This document shows, one piece after another, positions 19,437 through 28,363 of a stretch of DNA of 39,990 nucleotides; position 1 is the first letter of the stretch; each line of letters opens with the position of its first letter. The notes under the pieces were generated by a model that saw only the letters and a list, made by a program, of their open reading frames with translations, was not told the origin of the DNA and searched no databases. This stretch comes from Chara braunii (taxonomy: Eukaryota > Streptophyta > Charophyceae > Charales > Characeae). The position numbers and the translations under genes were made by a program. The stretch is taken from contig BFEA01000215.1 in assembly GCA_003427395.1 (NCBI GenBank), forward strand, positions 1,479,466 to 1,519,455. Direction: 5' to 3'.

Positions 19437-19510
19437 AGAAAAAAAAAAAAAAAGAAGAAAAAAAGAAGAAAAAAAAGAAAAAAAGAAAAAAAGAAAAAAA
19501 AAGAAAAAGA
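19361..19510. repeat. T23/A43 block and A-rich run
   Basis: 23 T followed directly by 43 A, then a G-interrupted A-rich tract to about 19510. The Lys/Phe open frames here are meaningless. It could be two retroposon tails facing each other or an assembly junction. Confidence 0.95.
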
Positions 19511-19633
19511 TGAATATACATGATGAAAACCATTTGTTCGGCACCCGCATTACCAATTCATTCAGCGGATTTTTTTGTTGATAATTATTATCTGTGAAAG
19601 AGGTTTTTTGATGTGTGACGTTGCCGTGTCGAG

Positions 19634-19750
19634 GGAGTGTCTGTACCTGGCACTTTTTTTTTTCTTTTGTTTTTTTTTCCCGCACAATTTTCTAGGCATC
19701 TACAGGGAGCGTCTGTACCTGACACTTTTTTTTTCCCCCCCGCACAATAC
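19634..19750. repeat. Tandem duplication, about 75 bp
   Basis: GGGAGTGTCTGTACCTGGCAC-T(n)-CCCGCACAAT is repeated as GGGAGCGTCTGTACCTGACAC-T(n)-CCCCGCACAAT. Confidence 0.85.
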
Positions 19751-20056
19751 AAATATCTCAACATTTGCCTTCTATTTGGGTGTTTGATGGCAGCTTGCTC
19801 ACCTCGTCCTCCAATTACAAAATTTAGTTATCGGCCCGACTCAGAGCAGATTCGCAGTAGCACTTTCTTGGATGTATGTGACCGCAATTACGACCGGCCA
19901 GGGGATGTATCTGACGCCAATGACGTCCAGAGCTCCCTCGGGATCACATTTGTCATCTCTTTGGGGAGCCCCCTTTCACTGGCATTTGGGAGTCCTCATT
20001 TCTGACCGTCCATTGCGAACATCAGCCGTTGAAAATAAATAATCTGAGGAGCCCAC

Positions 20057-20120
20057 GTGGCTGAACGATACATCCATAAACTGTTGATATGCAGACCTGA
20101 GTGTTTTTTTTTTTTTTTTT

Positions 20121-20163
<43 letters not shown>

Positions 20164-20253
20164 GAGTTTGAATCTTGTGAAATCAGATGAATGAACCTAG
20201 GCCAGTTCACAATGCTGTGGCCATTTTATTGAAAATAGAAAAAAAAAAAAATG
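20057..20253 (+). mobile_element. tRNA-derived SINE interrupted by poly(T)/(GA)n
   Basis: GTGGCTGAACGATAC, ACTGTTGATATGCAGACCTG-AGT, then after the insertion CTGAGTTTGAATCTTGTG, AATCAGATGAATGAACCTAG, TGTGGCCATTTT and an A tail. The order matches the SINE at 22190. An insertion of about 18 T plus (GA)n occupies 20103-20161 inside the B box, flanked by CTGAGT on both sides (20097-20102, 20162-20167), like a 6-bp target duplication. Confidence 0.7.
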
Positions 20254-20472
20254 GGGGCCATGCCCCCACTCGCTCGCGGGGCTTAGGCTAGAATCCGAGA
20301 ACGGTACGGCACCAACGACACACCACTGGATCCGAAAGATCCGACTACCAGAAAGTGATGGGTTAAAAAAAATAAAAAAATAAAAATGCTGGGTTAGAAA
20401 AAAAACTATTCAAAAAGTAAGAGAACATTAAAAAAAAAGAAAGAAGTGAAGCCAGCAAATGGGGTTACCTAG

Positions 20473-20623
20473 CAACCGGGCCGAGGTCCCACTAGCAAAG
20501 AGGATAGGATCAAGCTCCTGAATCTGGATGTATTTTATGCAGAGGTGCAGAAAAGCAGTTCAATCTCAATTTCCTGCACCTGTCCACAATTTCCGATCCT
20601 CTTTGCTAATGCGACCACGCCTC
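20473..20623. mobile_element. Inverted-repeat element, GGTCCCACT type
   Basis: GAGGTCCCACTAGCAAAGAG GAT is matched inverted by ATCCTCTTTGCTAATG-CGACC-CGCCTC, about 150 bp in all. The ends recall the element at 10910-11008. Confidence 0.75.
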
Positions 20624-20933
20624 CGTGGATATTAAGAATGTGCACACTAACTTTCAAATGAGGCTACCTCGCTGACCTAAAAAAAGAAAGAAGCTAAAAA
20701 AAAAAAGGGAGCTAAAAAAGAAAAGAAGTCGCGGCCGTTAACGCACTGCGACTTTAGGGTGTCGAGGTAGGAAACGAGAGTCTTCAATCGTCTTCAATTC
20801 CAGCACACTGTCTAGTATACTAGAAACAAGGACCATCGTGGACTGGGCGGGAAACGGATTAGCTGAGACTCAGTGGGAAAACGCCTCTGAAGAAAGCTGT
20901 TATTGGTGTCTCAATCATCAGATCCTCTCTGTT

Positions 20934-21084
20934 CTGTTTCTTATTGTGTTTCTTTCGCTTTCTCTCTCGTCGTAGAATTGATTAAGTTGATCTTTTCTAG
21001 CGGCTCATGTTCCGTTTCTTAATGTTTTTCTTTCGCTCTCTCTCTCGTCGTAGAATTGATTAAGTTGATCTTTTCTAGCGGCCC
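20934..21084. repeat. 75-bp tandem duplication
   Basis: TCGTCGTAGAATTGATTAAG, TTGATCTTTTCTAGCGGC with its upstream TTTCTTTCGCT...TCTC is present twice in a row, ending at about 21009 and 21084. Confidence 0.92.
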
Positions 21085-21094
21085 TTGAATCTAA

Positions 21095-21184
21095 GGCCAT
21101 GACTCTTTTCTCCGCAGGCCTGGATGTATCTGACCACATATAGGTCCACAAATGAGTTCACAAAGTCCGAGTGTGAGTATACCC
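21095..21184 (+). mobile_element. Tourist-like MITE, GGG...CCC family, short copy 4
   Basis: 90 bp with GGCCATGACTC at the left and GTGTGAGTATACCC at the right, flanked by TAA on both sides (21092-21094, 21185-21187). The interior contains GGATGTATCTGACCACATAT AGG. Internally deleted. Confidence 0.8.
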
Positions 21185-21201
21185 TAAGGGCTGCAGATAA
21201 G

Positions 21202-21203
<2 letters not shown>

Positions 21204-21235
<32 letters not shown>
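21204..21235. repeat. (CT)n microsatellite
   Basis: About 16 CT units. Confidence 0.97.
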
Positions 21236-21238
<3 letters not shown>

Positions 21239-21539
21239 GCGGACTCCACTGTCGCACGACTCCAAAAAACCCTCCCTAGTGGGTCATGGCCCTGGGTAAC
21301 TGGGACCTCAGCCCAGGTCTGGGACGCCCTGTTGTCGTCATGTAGCCTTGTTCCTTGAAGCCACAGCACGTCCATAGTTGCTGTTTCGACGGGCATAGTA
21401 CTTTGCCCCTACATTATTTCTTTGTGTGTTCTCAGCATTCTTTCTTTCGCCCTTTTTGTTTAGTCCTTAAATAACTGATTTTGTCATCACGACAGAGAGG
21501 TCCGGCTTGCCTGCACTTCTCCTTTTCCCTTTAAAGAAA

Positions 21540-21680
21540 AACAACTAAGCTATATTCTTCTCTCAATGTCACGTTTCACTACCTACCTGGCACTATTCCT
21601 AAGCCTATATACAGGGGACCCCTGCAAGCATAGCTACCTCTCACAATTAAGAGGATGCATGTTGCCCCCTCCCCCAATAG
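21540..21680 (-). repeat. Relative of the 10-kb palindrome flank
   Basis: CTAAGCCTATATACAGGGGA, CCCCTGCAAGCATAGCTACC, TCTCACAATTAAGAGGATGC, ATGTTGCCCCCTCCC is the reverse complement of 10640-10712 with small changes. AGCTATATTCTTCTCTCAA matches the inverse of 10193-10213. A dispersed transposon fragment. Confidence 0.8.
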
Positions 21681-21945
21681 GCGGTAGATTACAAAGATGA
21701 ATGCTCATATGGAGTGCAAGGAGGCGAGAAGAGATCAGCTATGGTTGAGTTTGGTTAGGTTGGTTTTGTCTCTGAGGTACAGTGTCCTGGTACAGGGAGG
21801 GCTAGGAGTTGTACTAGGATTAGGAGGCCAGAATAGCTGATATAGCATAATCTTCTATATTTTTTCATATATTTGAATCATCATTCTCATTAGCATCATT
21901 ATCTATGGTAGCATCAGTATCATCATGGTCATCATTATAACCATT

Positions 21946-21974
21946 TGAGGGACGCTGAGCCCGATTCTCAGCAG
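21946..21974 (+). repeat. GGGCCC-core repeat, fragment
   Basis: GAGGGACGCTGAGCCCGATT-CTCAGCAG, a short member of the family best seen at 22701-22747. Confidence 0.6.
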
Positions 21975-22189
21975 TTTCGGTTTGATCACTCCGGGCAGAC
22001 TGTGGCCTCAATCTTATTATTGGTAATACCAGCCTTGGGCACGGGCCCGGTTAATTAAANAAAAAAAAAAAAAAAAAAAGAGAAAAGAAAGAAAAGAAAA
22101 GAAGACTAACAACAACATATTTCAAAACAAAAACAGAAAAGGATTGCAGAGATGAACACCCCATAGACAAAAAGATCTGGGTAAAACCA

Positions 22190-22357
22190 ACTGGCCTCGC
22201 TCAGTTGGTACACCCCCCGAACTGTTGAAATGCAGACCCGAGTTCCAACTCCACTGGAAGCAGATGAGTGAAATACTACAATTGTGAATTACCTAGGGTC
22301 AGCTCGATGATGATATCTCAAGGCCGTCGCCATTTCAAAAAGAAAAAGAAAAAAAAA
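22190..22357 (+). mobile_element. tRNA-derived SINE, reference copy
   Basis: A box in GGCCTCGCTCAGTTGGTA (22193-22210) and B-box-like GAGTTCCAACTCC (22240-22252), spaced as in a tRNA. ACTGTTGAAATGCAGACC lies between them, like an anticodon arm. The body ends GATATCTCAAGGCCGTCGCC, followed by an A-rich tail (AAAAAGAAAAAGAAAAAAAA). The same 3' body is at 29470-29637 on the minus strand. Pol III transcription and LINE-assisted retroposition are inferred from class. Confidence 0.85.
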
Positions 22358-22700
22358 TCTGCGTATTTATTGTATCCCACTCAGGTACGTCCCTGGCGGT
22401 GCCTGGGAGCTCAATGGTAGACCTCCATGCTTCTGGATCTTCTCTACTGCATCCAGGTTGGGTAGTCCGTTGTAATGCCTCCATTTGCTCAATTGCCCCC
22501 CAGAAAAGGGAATCTGGGTACCTGGCAACCTGGCAGTAACCCCCGGGCTTACGTAAGCCGAAGCTGGATAATGTTTATGGCAGGCTCTTCAGAATACCAG
22601 CTGCATAGCGAATACCAGCTACATAGCGAATGCCAGCTAGTTTACATAGCCAAGCCAGGTAATGGCCCTGACAAGCTTTTCAGCGAGCAGACTGTATAAT

Positions 22701-22747
22701 GGGACGCTGGGCCCGGTTCCCAGCAGGTGATGCTCCCCACCAATAGA
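22701..22747 (+). repeat. GGGCCC-core repeat, reference copy
   Basis: GGGACGCTGGGCCCGGTTCC, CAGCAGGTGATGCTCCCCAC, CAATAGA. Further members are at 21946 (+), 23279-23325 (+), 28028-28074 (-) and 30153-30199 (-). The first 20 bp can fold (CTGGG/CCCAG). Confidence 0.85.
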
Positions 22748-22765
22748 CCGGAGCAGCCACTGAAG

Positions 22766-22817
22766 GGCCTGCTAGAGGAGGTGATAAGGACGCTCTTATC
22801 GCCTCCTCTAGTAGGCC
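22766..22817. repeat. Perfect hairpin next to GGGCCC-core repeat
   Basis: Arm GGCCTGCTAGAGGAGGTGAT-AAG is matched by CTTATCGCCTCCTCTAGTAGGCC, 23 bp with one or two mismatches and a 6-nt loop. Confidence 0.85.
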
Positions 22818-23114
22818 GAGGCTTCAAAAAAGAAAAAAGAAATCTGGGTACCTGGCAGCCCAATGGTAGACCTCCATGCTTGTGGATCTTCTCTACTGCA
22901 TCCACGTTTGGGCAGTTTGCTGTAATGCCTCCATGTGCTCAGTTGCCTTCCAGAAAAGAATCTGGGCACCATCTTCACCTGACTTCCTCTATCCAATAGA
23001 GATTGGTGGAAGCTCGCGTGATTGGTGGATGTAAGATTTGAATCTACAACATTCAGATTGTCTTTGGTGGTAAATTTAGAGAATGTACCTCCAACCAAGC
23101 CCAAGTACACACCG

Positions 23115-23190
23115 CCCAATAGAACACCCAGTCATTATTGCTGCATCTGGACTGAAACTTGCCCCAGATACGGTTGTAACCACCAACAGA
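23115..23190. mobile_element. Foldback element, AGAACACCCAGTC subfamily, copy a
   Basis: CCCAATAGAACACCCAGTCA, TTATTGCTGCATCTGGACTG, AAACTTGCCCCAGATACGG. The left arm and centre are present; the right arm is lost. The upstream AGCCCAAGTACAC is shared with copy b. Confidence 0.75.
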
Positions 23191-23278
23191 GAATGTACAT
23201 ATAGAACAGATAGGTTTAGCTGAAAGAGGCAGGTTTCTACTTTCATCTCACAATGTCCTGTTCTGAATAATCATGTAA

Positions 23279-23325
23279 GGGACACTGGACCCGTTTTCCA
23301 GCAGGTGTTGCTCCCCACCAATAGA
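23279..23325 (+). repeat. GGGCCC-core repeat
   Basis: GGGACACTGGACCCGTTTTC, CAGCAGGTGTTGCTCCCCAC, CAATAGA; same order as 22701-22747. Confidence 0.85.
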
Positions 23326-23449
23326 TGGAGCCAGCCCAGGGGGTGGTAGAGGTGTCTGCTCCTATCCTCGCTCCTAGCATTACCCAAGGGAATGTTAAAA
23401 AATAAAGAAATAAAAAAAATCACCACCAACCGAGCCCAAGTACACGCAG

Positions 23450-23541
23450 CCCAACAGAACACCCAGTTATTGTTGCTGCATCTGGACTGAAAGTTGCCCT
23501 AAATAGAGGTATAATGACTGGGTGTTCTATTCGGGCAAAGA
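23450..23541. mobile_element. Foldback element, AGAACACCCAGTC subfamily, copy b
   Basis: CCCAACAGAACACCCAGTTA at the left and ATGACTGGGTGTTCTATTCGGG at the right, with centre TCTGGACTGAAAGTTGCCC. The same layout as the CGAATACAACG elements at 16-18 kb, but with a changed arm sequence. Confidence 0.85.
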
Positions 23542-23545
23542 CCAT

Positions 23546-23783
23546 AGTTTCCTCTCATGCTGGACTAACCCCCTGGGCGGTGGTCCCACTAGGAAGAGGT
23601 ACAAATAAATTTGGCTCAGAGTCTGAGGCATGGAAATTGGGACATCCGATGGGAATAGACTTTGAACCATCAGTACTTGTGACCTACCGTTCATCCCCTC
23701 TTGGCCTTTGTGTGCCTCTGAATTTAATTGGGTGCAGGCTGTCCTGGACATTCCAGCCAGGCCGGCACGTACACGGGTGCACC

Positions 23784-23826
<43 letters not shown>

Positions 23827-24415
23827 GCACTAATCTTCTCTGCAGTGTAGCATCACGTCACCGAACGCGAATGGGCGCCAAAGGAAAGGGTTCAAAAACA
23901 TAGAATTCAAGATTATAACCAGAGGGATCTGATGATAAGGCTAGGATCTCTCTAACATGGAAAAAAAGGTTCACCTGTGGGACTTGTAGTAGAATGTCTA
24001 CCCCTAGCGCTCGAAGTACCCATACGACAGAGCTCGCACGACTATGCTTCAATCCGGGCTGGGAAGGGAGGTAAGGACCTGCTTAGCCCTGATGCCTATA
24101 ACCACTATCCGGGCAGGTCACTAGAAGAGGGTGATGATCCTGGGTGGTAAAAACACTAAGGTAAGACCTTGGGAGTAGGGATGAGCCGAGGACAGTAATG
24201 ATGAGTGAGGGTGGGAGGGAGTCTCATAGGGTGCCTGTCTAGAAAATCATCTGGATGATCAAATGGCCAACTGCTGAAGGGACTGTCATATGCCTGGTGG
24301 CTAGCCTCTACAACAACCTGGACTTAAAAAAAAAATAATCGTAGAAAACTCTGAAAAAATATATGTTGTGGAAAATTATACAAACAACTTTTGCTTTGGA
24401 GGCATCTCCAAATTC
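23546..24415. other. No recognised gene; T35 tract
   Basis: Contains a run of about 35 T (23791-23825). No domain, RNA or paired repeat found. Confidence 0.5.
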
Positions 24416-24418
24416 TTA

Positions 24419-24904
24419 GAGTCTGATCCCACACTACTTCAGTAAGTAAAAAGTGGTGTTTTGCTGGATCCCACATGATTCCGCAGACGAAGGCCGCTGC
24501 ACAAGCTTCGGAGGGAAGTAGAAACGTTTGAAAGTCGTGGTGGGCGGGGAATGATTGTCGCTGAAAAAGCTTGAGAGAATTTGGAAGAGAACCGGGCCCG
24601 TACCCTGCAGCGAAAAAGAAGGAATTTTTTTATTTTTTTTTTTGAATTTTGTTCTGTCCGTTTCGTTGGGCTGGCCACACAAATGGCAAGTGTACAACGG
24701 GGGGCGGGAACGGCAGTGTCCGTTCAAGTGGACCATCTTCGTGTCCGTAGAAGAACCTGCCCAACCAAAATCGCTGATACCCAAACCTATGGAGGATACA
24801 GGAAGGTGGGGTCCCCGTTTTCTTTTACGGGTCGACAGGAGCGGGCCCAGCTTTTTCGTTACTTTTATGGATTCTTGTTCCGTAAGTAGTGTGGGATCAG
24901 ACCC
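24419..24904. mobile_element. 486-bp MITE with TTA target duplication
   Basis: Ends GAGTCTGATCCCACACTACTT and AAGTAGTGTGGGATCAGACCC are inverted copies with one mismatch. The 3-bp TTA at 24416-24418 and 24905-24907 flanks it. The interior has inverted similarity (CGGGCCCGTACCCTGCAG / CAGGAGCGGGCCCAGC). No transposase frame. The 3-bp TTA site and GGG start fit PIF/Harbinger-type MITEs. Confidence 0.88.
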
Positions 24905-24972
24905 TTAGCCAAATGTGAGTTAGAAATAAAAAAAACAAACCAAAAAAAGAAAACAAATCATCAAAAAAAAAA

Positions 24973-25436
24973 CATACTCCCACATAGGGCATCGTTAGAC
25001 ACTCCTCGAGGACATGAAGTCCACAAGGACGCGCTCGTTCCACCTGTCCTTGGGGATGAAATTGGGAAAAAAAAGTGAAAATTTCACAAGGAAAATTCCT
25101 TGTGGCATCTTTGTGGCCCCAGCCAAAATTTTCTTATCCCCAAGGGACCCTGCGAGGACCCTTCAAGCTCAAGGAACTGTGATTCCCGGAATGGTGAAGC
25201 CCCCAAGTACCCTTCAAGCTAAAAAAAAAAACGTACTCCCACATAGGGCGTCGTTAGACCCTCCTCGAGGACATGGAATCCACAAGGATGCGCTCGTTCC
25301 ACTTGTCCTTGGGGACGAAATTGGGAAAAAAATGTGAAAACGCCACAAGGAAAATTCCTTGTGGCGTCCTGGTGGCCCCAGCCAAAATTTTCTTATACCC
25401 AAGGGACCTCGCAAGGACCCTTCGAGCTCAAGGAAA
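24973..25436. repeat. Tandem duplication, 259-bp period
   Basis: Unit 1 starts CATACTCCCACATAGGGC at 24973 and unit 2 starts CGTACTCCCACATAGGGC at 25232; the units run about 205 bp in parallel. Each contains an A tract at its start and a hairpin (perfect 11-bp arms in unit 2, CGCCACAAGGA/TCCTTGTGGCG, 25341-25366). Confidence 0.92.
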
Positions 25437-26005
25437 TGCGTCGATGGTGAGTTTCAGTTTTTCGGTGGTCCAGACATGGTCCAGCGGCGTTAGCAAGGAC
25501 ATCCCTGCCCTCCAACATCTGCGTAGTCCCCCAGTGGGCTCCTACGGTTACTGTTGGGGCTCGGCCTCCGTCAGGTGGCGTTGTCGTTTTCGGCCAGCGT
25601 CATGCGATCTCCCGCACTTGAGGAACGTCCGCAACCGTTGGGAAATTTGAATTTTTTCCTGGTGGCGCCTTCAGTCCAGCGATGGAAGAGGTTTGTTCAT
25701 GAGTGTCGTATTCCCTCGCATGTTGTCACAGGCTGCACGTTCGACAAGACTCCTGCCTTCTCTGCCCTCTTCGCCGTTGTTTGCTGGACGTCCTATAACA
25801 GACGTGGCATTGCTGCCCTCTCCACCGTGTTGCTCATAGCAGACCTGTACCGTAGGCTCCCTCTGCTGCTCCTTGTTGCTGTGGTGCTTTTGGTGGTCCT
25901 CTTGTTCCACGTGTACTTCGTGAGGCGGACATATTCGGGTGAACAACTTCCCGAACGGGAGAACATCTTCACGTGTTCACAACCCTGAACATGTTTGGTG
26001 TGTTG
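25437..26005. other. No assigned gene
   Basis: A 144-codon + frame (25554-25988) with a hydrophobic stretch near its end (LPLLLLVAVVLLVVLLFHVYFV) is the only open frame of note. I do not recognise it and it has no supporting splice or promoter signals. Confidence 0.4.
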
Positions 26006-26009
26006 CACA

Positions 26010-26050
26010 ACTTCTCTGTATCGTTCCAGTTTAGTTGATGTCCCAAAGGA
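26010..26050 (-). pseudogene. U6 snRNA 5'-half fragment
   Basis: Minus strand reads TTTGGGACATCAACTAAACT then GGAACGATACAGAGAAG. This aligns with plant-type U6 (TTCGGGGACATCCGATAAAA TTGGAACGATACAGAGAAG). The ACAGAGA box that pairs with 5' splice sites is intact, but the rest of the RNA is missing. Confidence 0.75.
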
Positions 26051-26331
26051 CTGGACGCACCTTCTCAAGCACTGGGGGGTTAAGCAAACATTGACGCATA
26101 TGGGATGTCAGTGACCTCCTACACAGGTGCAGACAACGTCCTGCAATGCACACATTCATGCCAGAAAAATCAGCCATTGGATGATCCATGATCTTATGGA
26201 GGGGTAGCATGACTGCACTTTTTACGTCAAGTTTCCATGTAGGAAACACCCTCCCACACTGGGTAAGTAGATTTTTGTTCGGTTGCTTGGGTTGGAGAGG
26301 TCTGTTTCTTTCCCTTCTTTTTTTTTTTTAA

Positions 26332-26463
26332 ACCACCACTTCTTTTCCACGTGGTGGACGCCAAGTTCAAAACGAACTGGCGCAACACACATTTTTTTCC
26401 GTTTTGGCTGGTGCTGCCAGCGAAAGAGGTCCAGAAGGCTGAGCCCCTGAAGAATGTGGTGGT
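26332..26463. mobile_element. TTAA-flanked MITE, diverged copy
   Basis: Left TTAA (26328-26331) then ACCACCACTTC; right GAATGTGGTGGT followed by CAAA where TTAA is expected. The interior contains TGGCTGGTGCTGCCAGC. Confidence 0.6.
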
Positions 26464-26649
26464 CAAACAATTCGTGCCTGGGAAAGGTAGTGGGGGGTTA
26501 AAACACAAGTTCGCTTGACTTACCAGTTTGTGCAGTATGTGCATGCCGCTTTGGGTCTAGGCCGGTAGTGAATGCGAAAGGTCACTACGAAAAAAAAACA
26601 GTTGCCTTGGAATGTAGCTTTGTGAGGCTCATGTGAACTGGTCGTTTAA

Positions 26650-26846
26650 ACCTCACCAGTATGTTTCCCAGTCATTTTTCTCTGACACGGCTGCATGCGC
26701 ACCGTGTGTAGTGGGATGTACCGGTTTGCCGCTTCGTGAAAGTATATCCAGGCAAAACAGGCCTGGATGTATTTTTTGCGAACCGGCCGACACGGCGCAC
26801 ATGCATCCACTTCGCAGAAGAAATGGCTGGTAAACATACTGGTGGT
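26650..26846. mobile_element. TTAA-flanked MITE, 197 bp
   Basis: TTAA on both sides (26646-26649, 26847-26850). Ends ACCTCACCAGTATGTTTCCC and CTGGTAAACATACTGGTGGT. The arms extend inward (GTGCGCATGC / GCACATGCAT region, CCAGGC / GCCTGG at the centre), so the whole element is a long hairpin. Confidence 0.85.
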
Positions 26847-26940
26847 TTAAGAAAAAGTAGCTCCTCTGTATCATTCCAGTTGTCACAAAGACACCCGTTA
26901 ACTTGGAATGATACAGAGGAGCTATTTTTTCTTAAACCAC
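26841..26940. repeat. Hairpin of two opposed U6-like segments
   Basis: 40-bp arms (26841-26880 and 26901-26940) around a 20-bp spacer. The right arm reads TTGGAATGATACAGAGGAGC, which is U6 TTGGAACGATACAGAGAAGA with three changes; the left arm is its inverse. The outer ends of both arms are the GGTGGTTTAA/TTAAACCAC ends of TTAA-flanked elements. Confidence 0.75.
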
Positions 26941-27182
26941 GAGTATGTTTCCCAGCCATTTTTTAGCATGGAAGATCGGGGGGGGGAAAAAAGGCTCCTG
27001 TCTATTGGTGGGGGCCAGGATCTGACTTGTCATGTTTTCATTTGCCAGCAGGGCGGGGTCTCACTCGCCCAGATTGTGGATAATGAAAAATTGACAACCA
27101 GTAATGAAGAAACCTGGTTACTGGGACCTTGCCGCTGCAGGTCCCATTAGCCCATTTTCTTCATTTCTGGAGCCCCAGTGGC

Positions 27183-27210
27183 AAGTGGGACCTGGCCTGA
27201 GGTCCCACTT
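27183..27210. repeat. Palindrome AAGTGGGACC/GGTCCCACTT
   Basis: Perfect 10-bp arms with an 8-nt loop; core of the GGTCCCACTT element type seen at 10910. A related GGGACCTTGCCGCTGCAGGTCCC palindrome lies 60 bp upstream. Confidence 0.8.
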
Positions 27211-27758
27211 GTGGGATCCCACCCCAGCTCCCCACGACCAATAGATGAAAATTCAGCGTCATTGGGGCGGTCTACACCTCAAGAGCCTCCCTGGAGTTGC
27301 AGGCTGCTCACTTATGGACCTGACATTAAGTGCCCGCCGGAAGTTTTGTTCAATGGACCAGAACGGTTCTGACAAGAAATATTTGGGGGTGACATAAGAA
27401 CAAACTCTTTTGCAGCATACTTCAATGCGCTTCAGGGAGGTATTTGACCAAATGGAGGGCATTGGAACAAATTGAACAAGCTAGCCCCAGAGGCGTTGGA
27501 GCAACAGCTGCAATGCTTCCCAAGGAGGTACTTCCACCAATGGGAGGGTAGAGCCAACTGCACAAATCTGGAGGGTATTAGCTGTGATGGATACGCTTGG
27601 CAGAAGCCTTGGCACAACCCCAGCAGACAGACTCATTTGAAATAAACCCTTTCTTGACATCTAAAACCAGAAGTGCATTTATGAGGGCTGAAAAATACTT
27701 GGATTTGAAAATTAACAAAAAGATGCAAAATGTCCTTTGGGGCACCCGTAATGGTAGT

Positions 27759-27782
27759 ACAAAGAAGACTAGCATGGGCCCT
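27759..27782 (+). pseudogene. Possible U6 fragment before (GT)n
   Basis: ACAAAGAAGACTAGCATGGG CCCT resembles U6 ACAGAGAAGATTAGCATGGC CCCT (about four changes) and then runs into the GT repeat. It is short, so chance cannot be excluded, but the window has several clear U6 fragments. Confidence 0.45.
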
Positions 27783-27783
27783 C

Positions 27784-27785
<2 letters not shown>

Positions 27786-27840
<55 letters not shown>
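27786..27840. repeat. (GT)n microsatellite
   Basis: About 27 uninterrupted GT units. Confidence 0.98.
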
Positions 27841-27841
<1 letters not shown>

Positions 27842-27897
27842 GGAGGGGAGATGCATGAAGGCAAGGTGATCACATAAACAAATAGGCTGCGTGTTAA

Positions 27898-28020
27898 ACC
27901 ACCAGCACCTTTCCCTGCTTAAAAGCAAAAATACACGGCCGTATACGACTGCAATTTCCGGGGAGTCGGGGTACAGGACCAAAATGGCTGGTGGCGCCAG
28001 CCAAAAAAGAAGAAGGCAAT
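27898..28020. mobile_element. One-ended TTAA-type MITE
   Basis: TTAA (27894-27897) then ACCACCAGCACC. A GGTGGCGCCAGCC stretch follows at 27989, but I found no right end. Length is a guess. Confidence 0.35.
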
Positions 28021-28027
28021 GCTCCAA

Positions 28028-28074
28028 TCTATTCGTGGGGAGCCGCACGTGCTGGGAACCGGGCCCAGCATCCC
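28028..28074 (-). repeat. GGGCCC-core repeat
   Basis: Reverse complement of the 22701-22747 type: TCTATTCGTGGGGAGCCGCA, CGTGCTGGGAACCGGGCCCA, GCATCCC. Confidence 0.8.
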
Positions 28075-28363
28075 CTTTGAAACACATTTGAGAATATATA
28101 CAGAAGAACTTGAGATACCAGGGCCATTACCCGACTTCGGCTGAGAATAGGATCATGAGCAATTACTAGCCTATTCGACAAAGGACTTCATGAGATAGGT
28201 CCTGATTTTCCTTTTCCGGATTTTTTCTCAAAATTTCTGAGAGCAAAACATCACCAAAGTTGGGACACTCAAAATTTTGCACACTGCCCCCCTTGGCCCC
28301 CTCCTGCAGCCAGCACGTATGCTGGCTTGTCCTTTGGGATGCGTTGGGCCAGCGGTGATTTAA

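Larger units (their letters stand above)
22420..22970. repeat. Two 105-bp direct repeats
   Basis: TGGTAGACCTCCATGCTTCT, GGATCTTCTCTACTGCATCCA, GTAATGCCTCCAT and CCAGAAAAG...AATCTGGG occur at about 22420-22530 and again at 22866-22970. Between them is an 18-bp minisatellite, AATACCAGCTGCATAGCG (22590-22640). Confidence 0.9.

Noticed and set aside
19855-19945. Another GGG...CCC MITE
   Set aside because: GGATGTATGTGACCGCAATT recalls the family interior, but neither terminal repeat nor target duplication is present; at most a scrap.
22426-22470. Possible antisense U6 (CCATGCTTCTGGATCTTCTC) in the 105-bp direct repeats
   Set aside because: Shares CCATGCT and ATCTTCTCT with U6 but needs several indels, and neither the ACAGAGA-to-CCCCTG spacing nor a 5' end fits. 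Left as chance similarity.
23925-23975. CTGATGA at 23929 as a hammerhead
   Set aside because: No stem II, GAAA or stem III partner at the required distances.
25554-25988. 144-codon ORF with a hydrophobic segment, possible membrane protein
   Set aside because: Starts inside repeat-adjacent sequence, has no recognisable domain, no splice or promoter support, and antisense frames of similar length exist.
26957-26972. Additional U6 piece (TTAGCATGG)
   Set aside because: Nine bases only, although close to real U6-like sequence.
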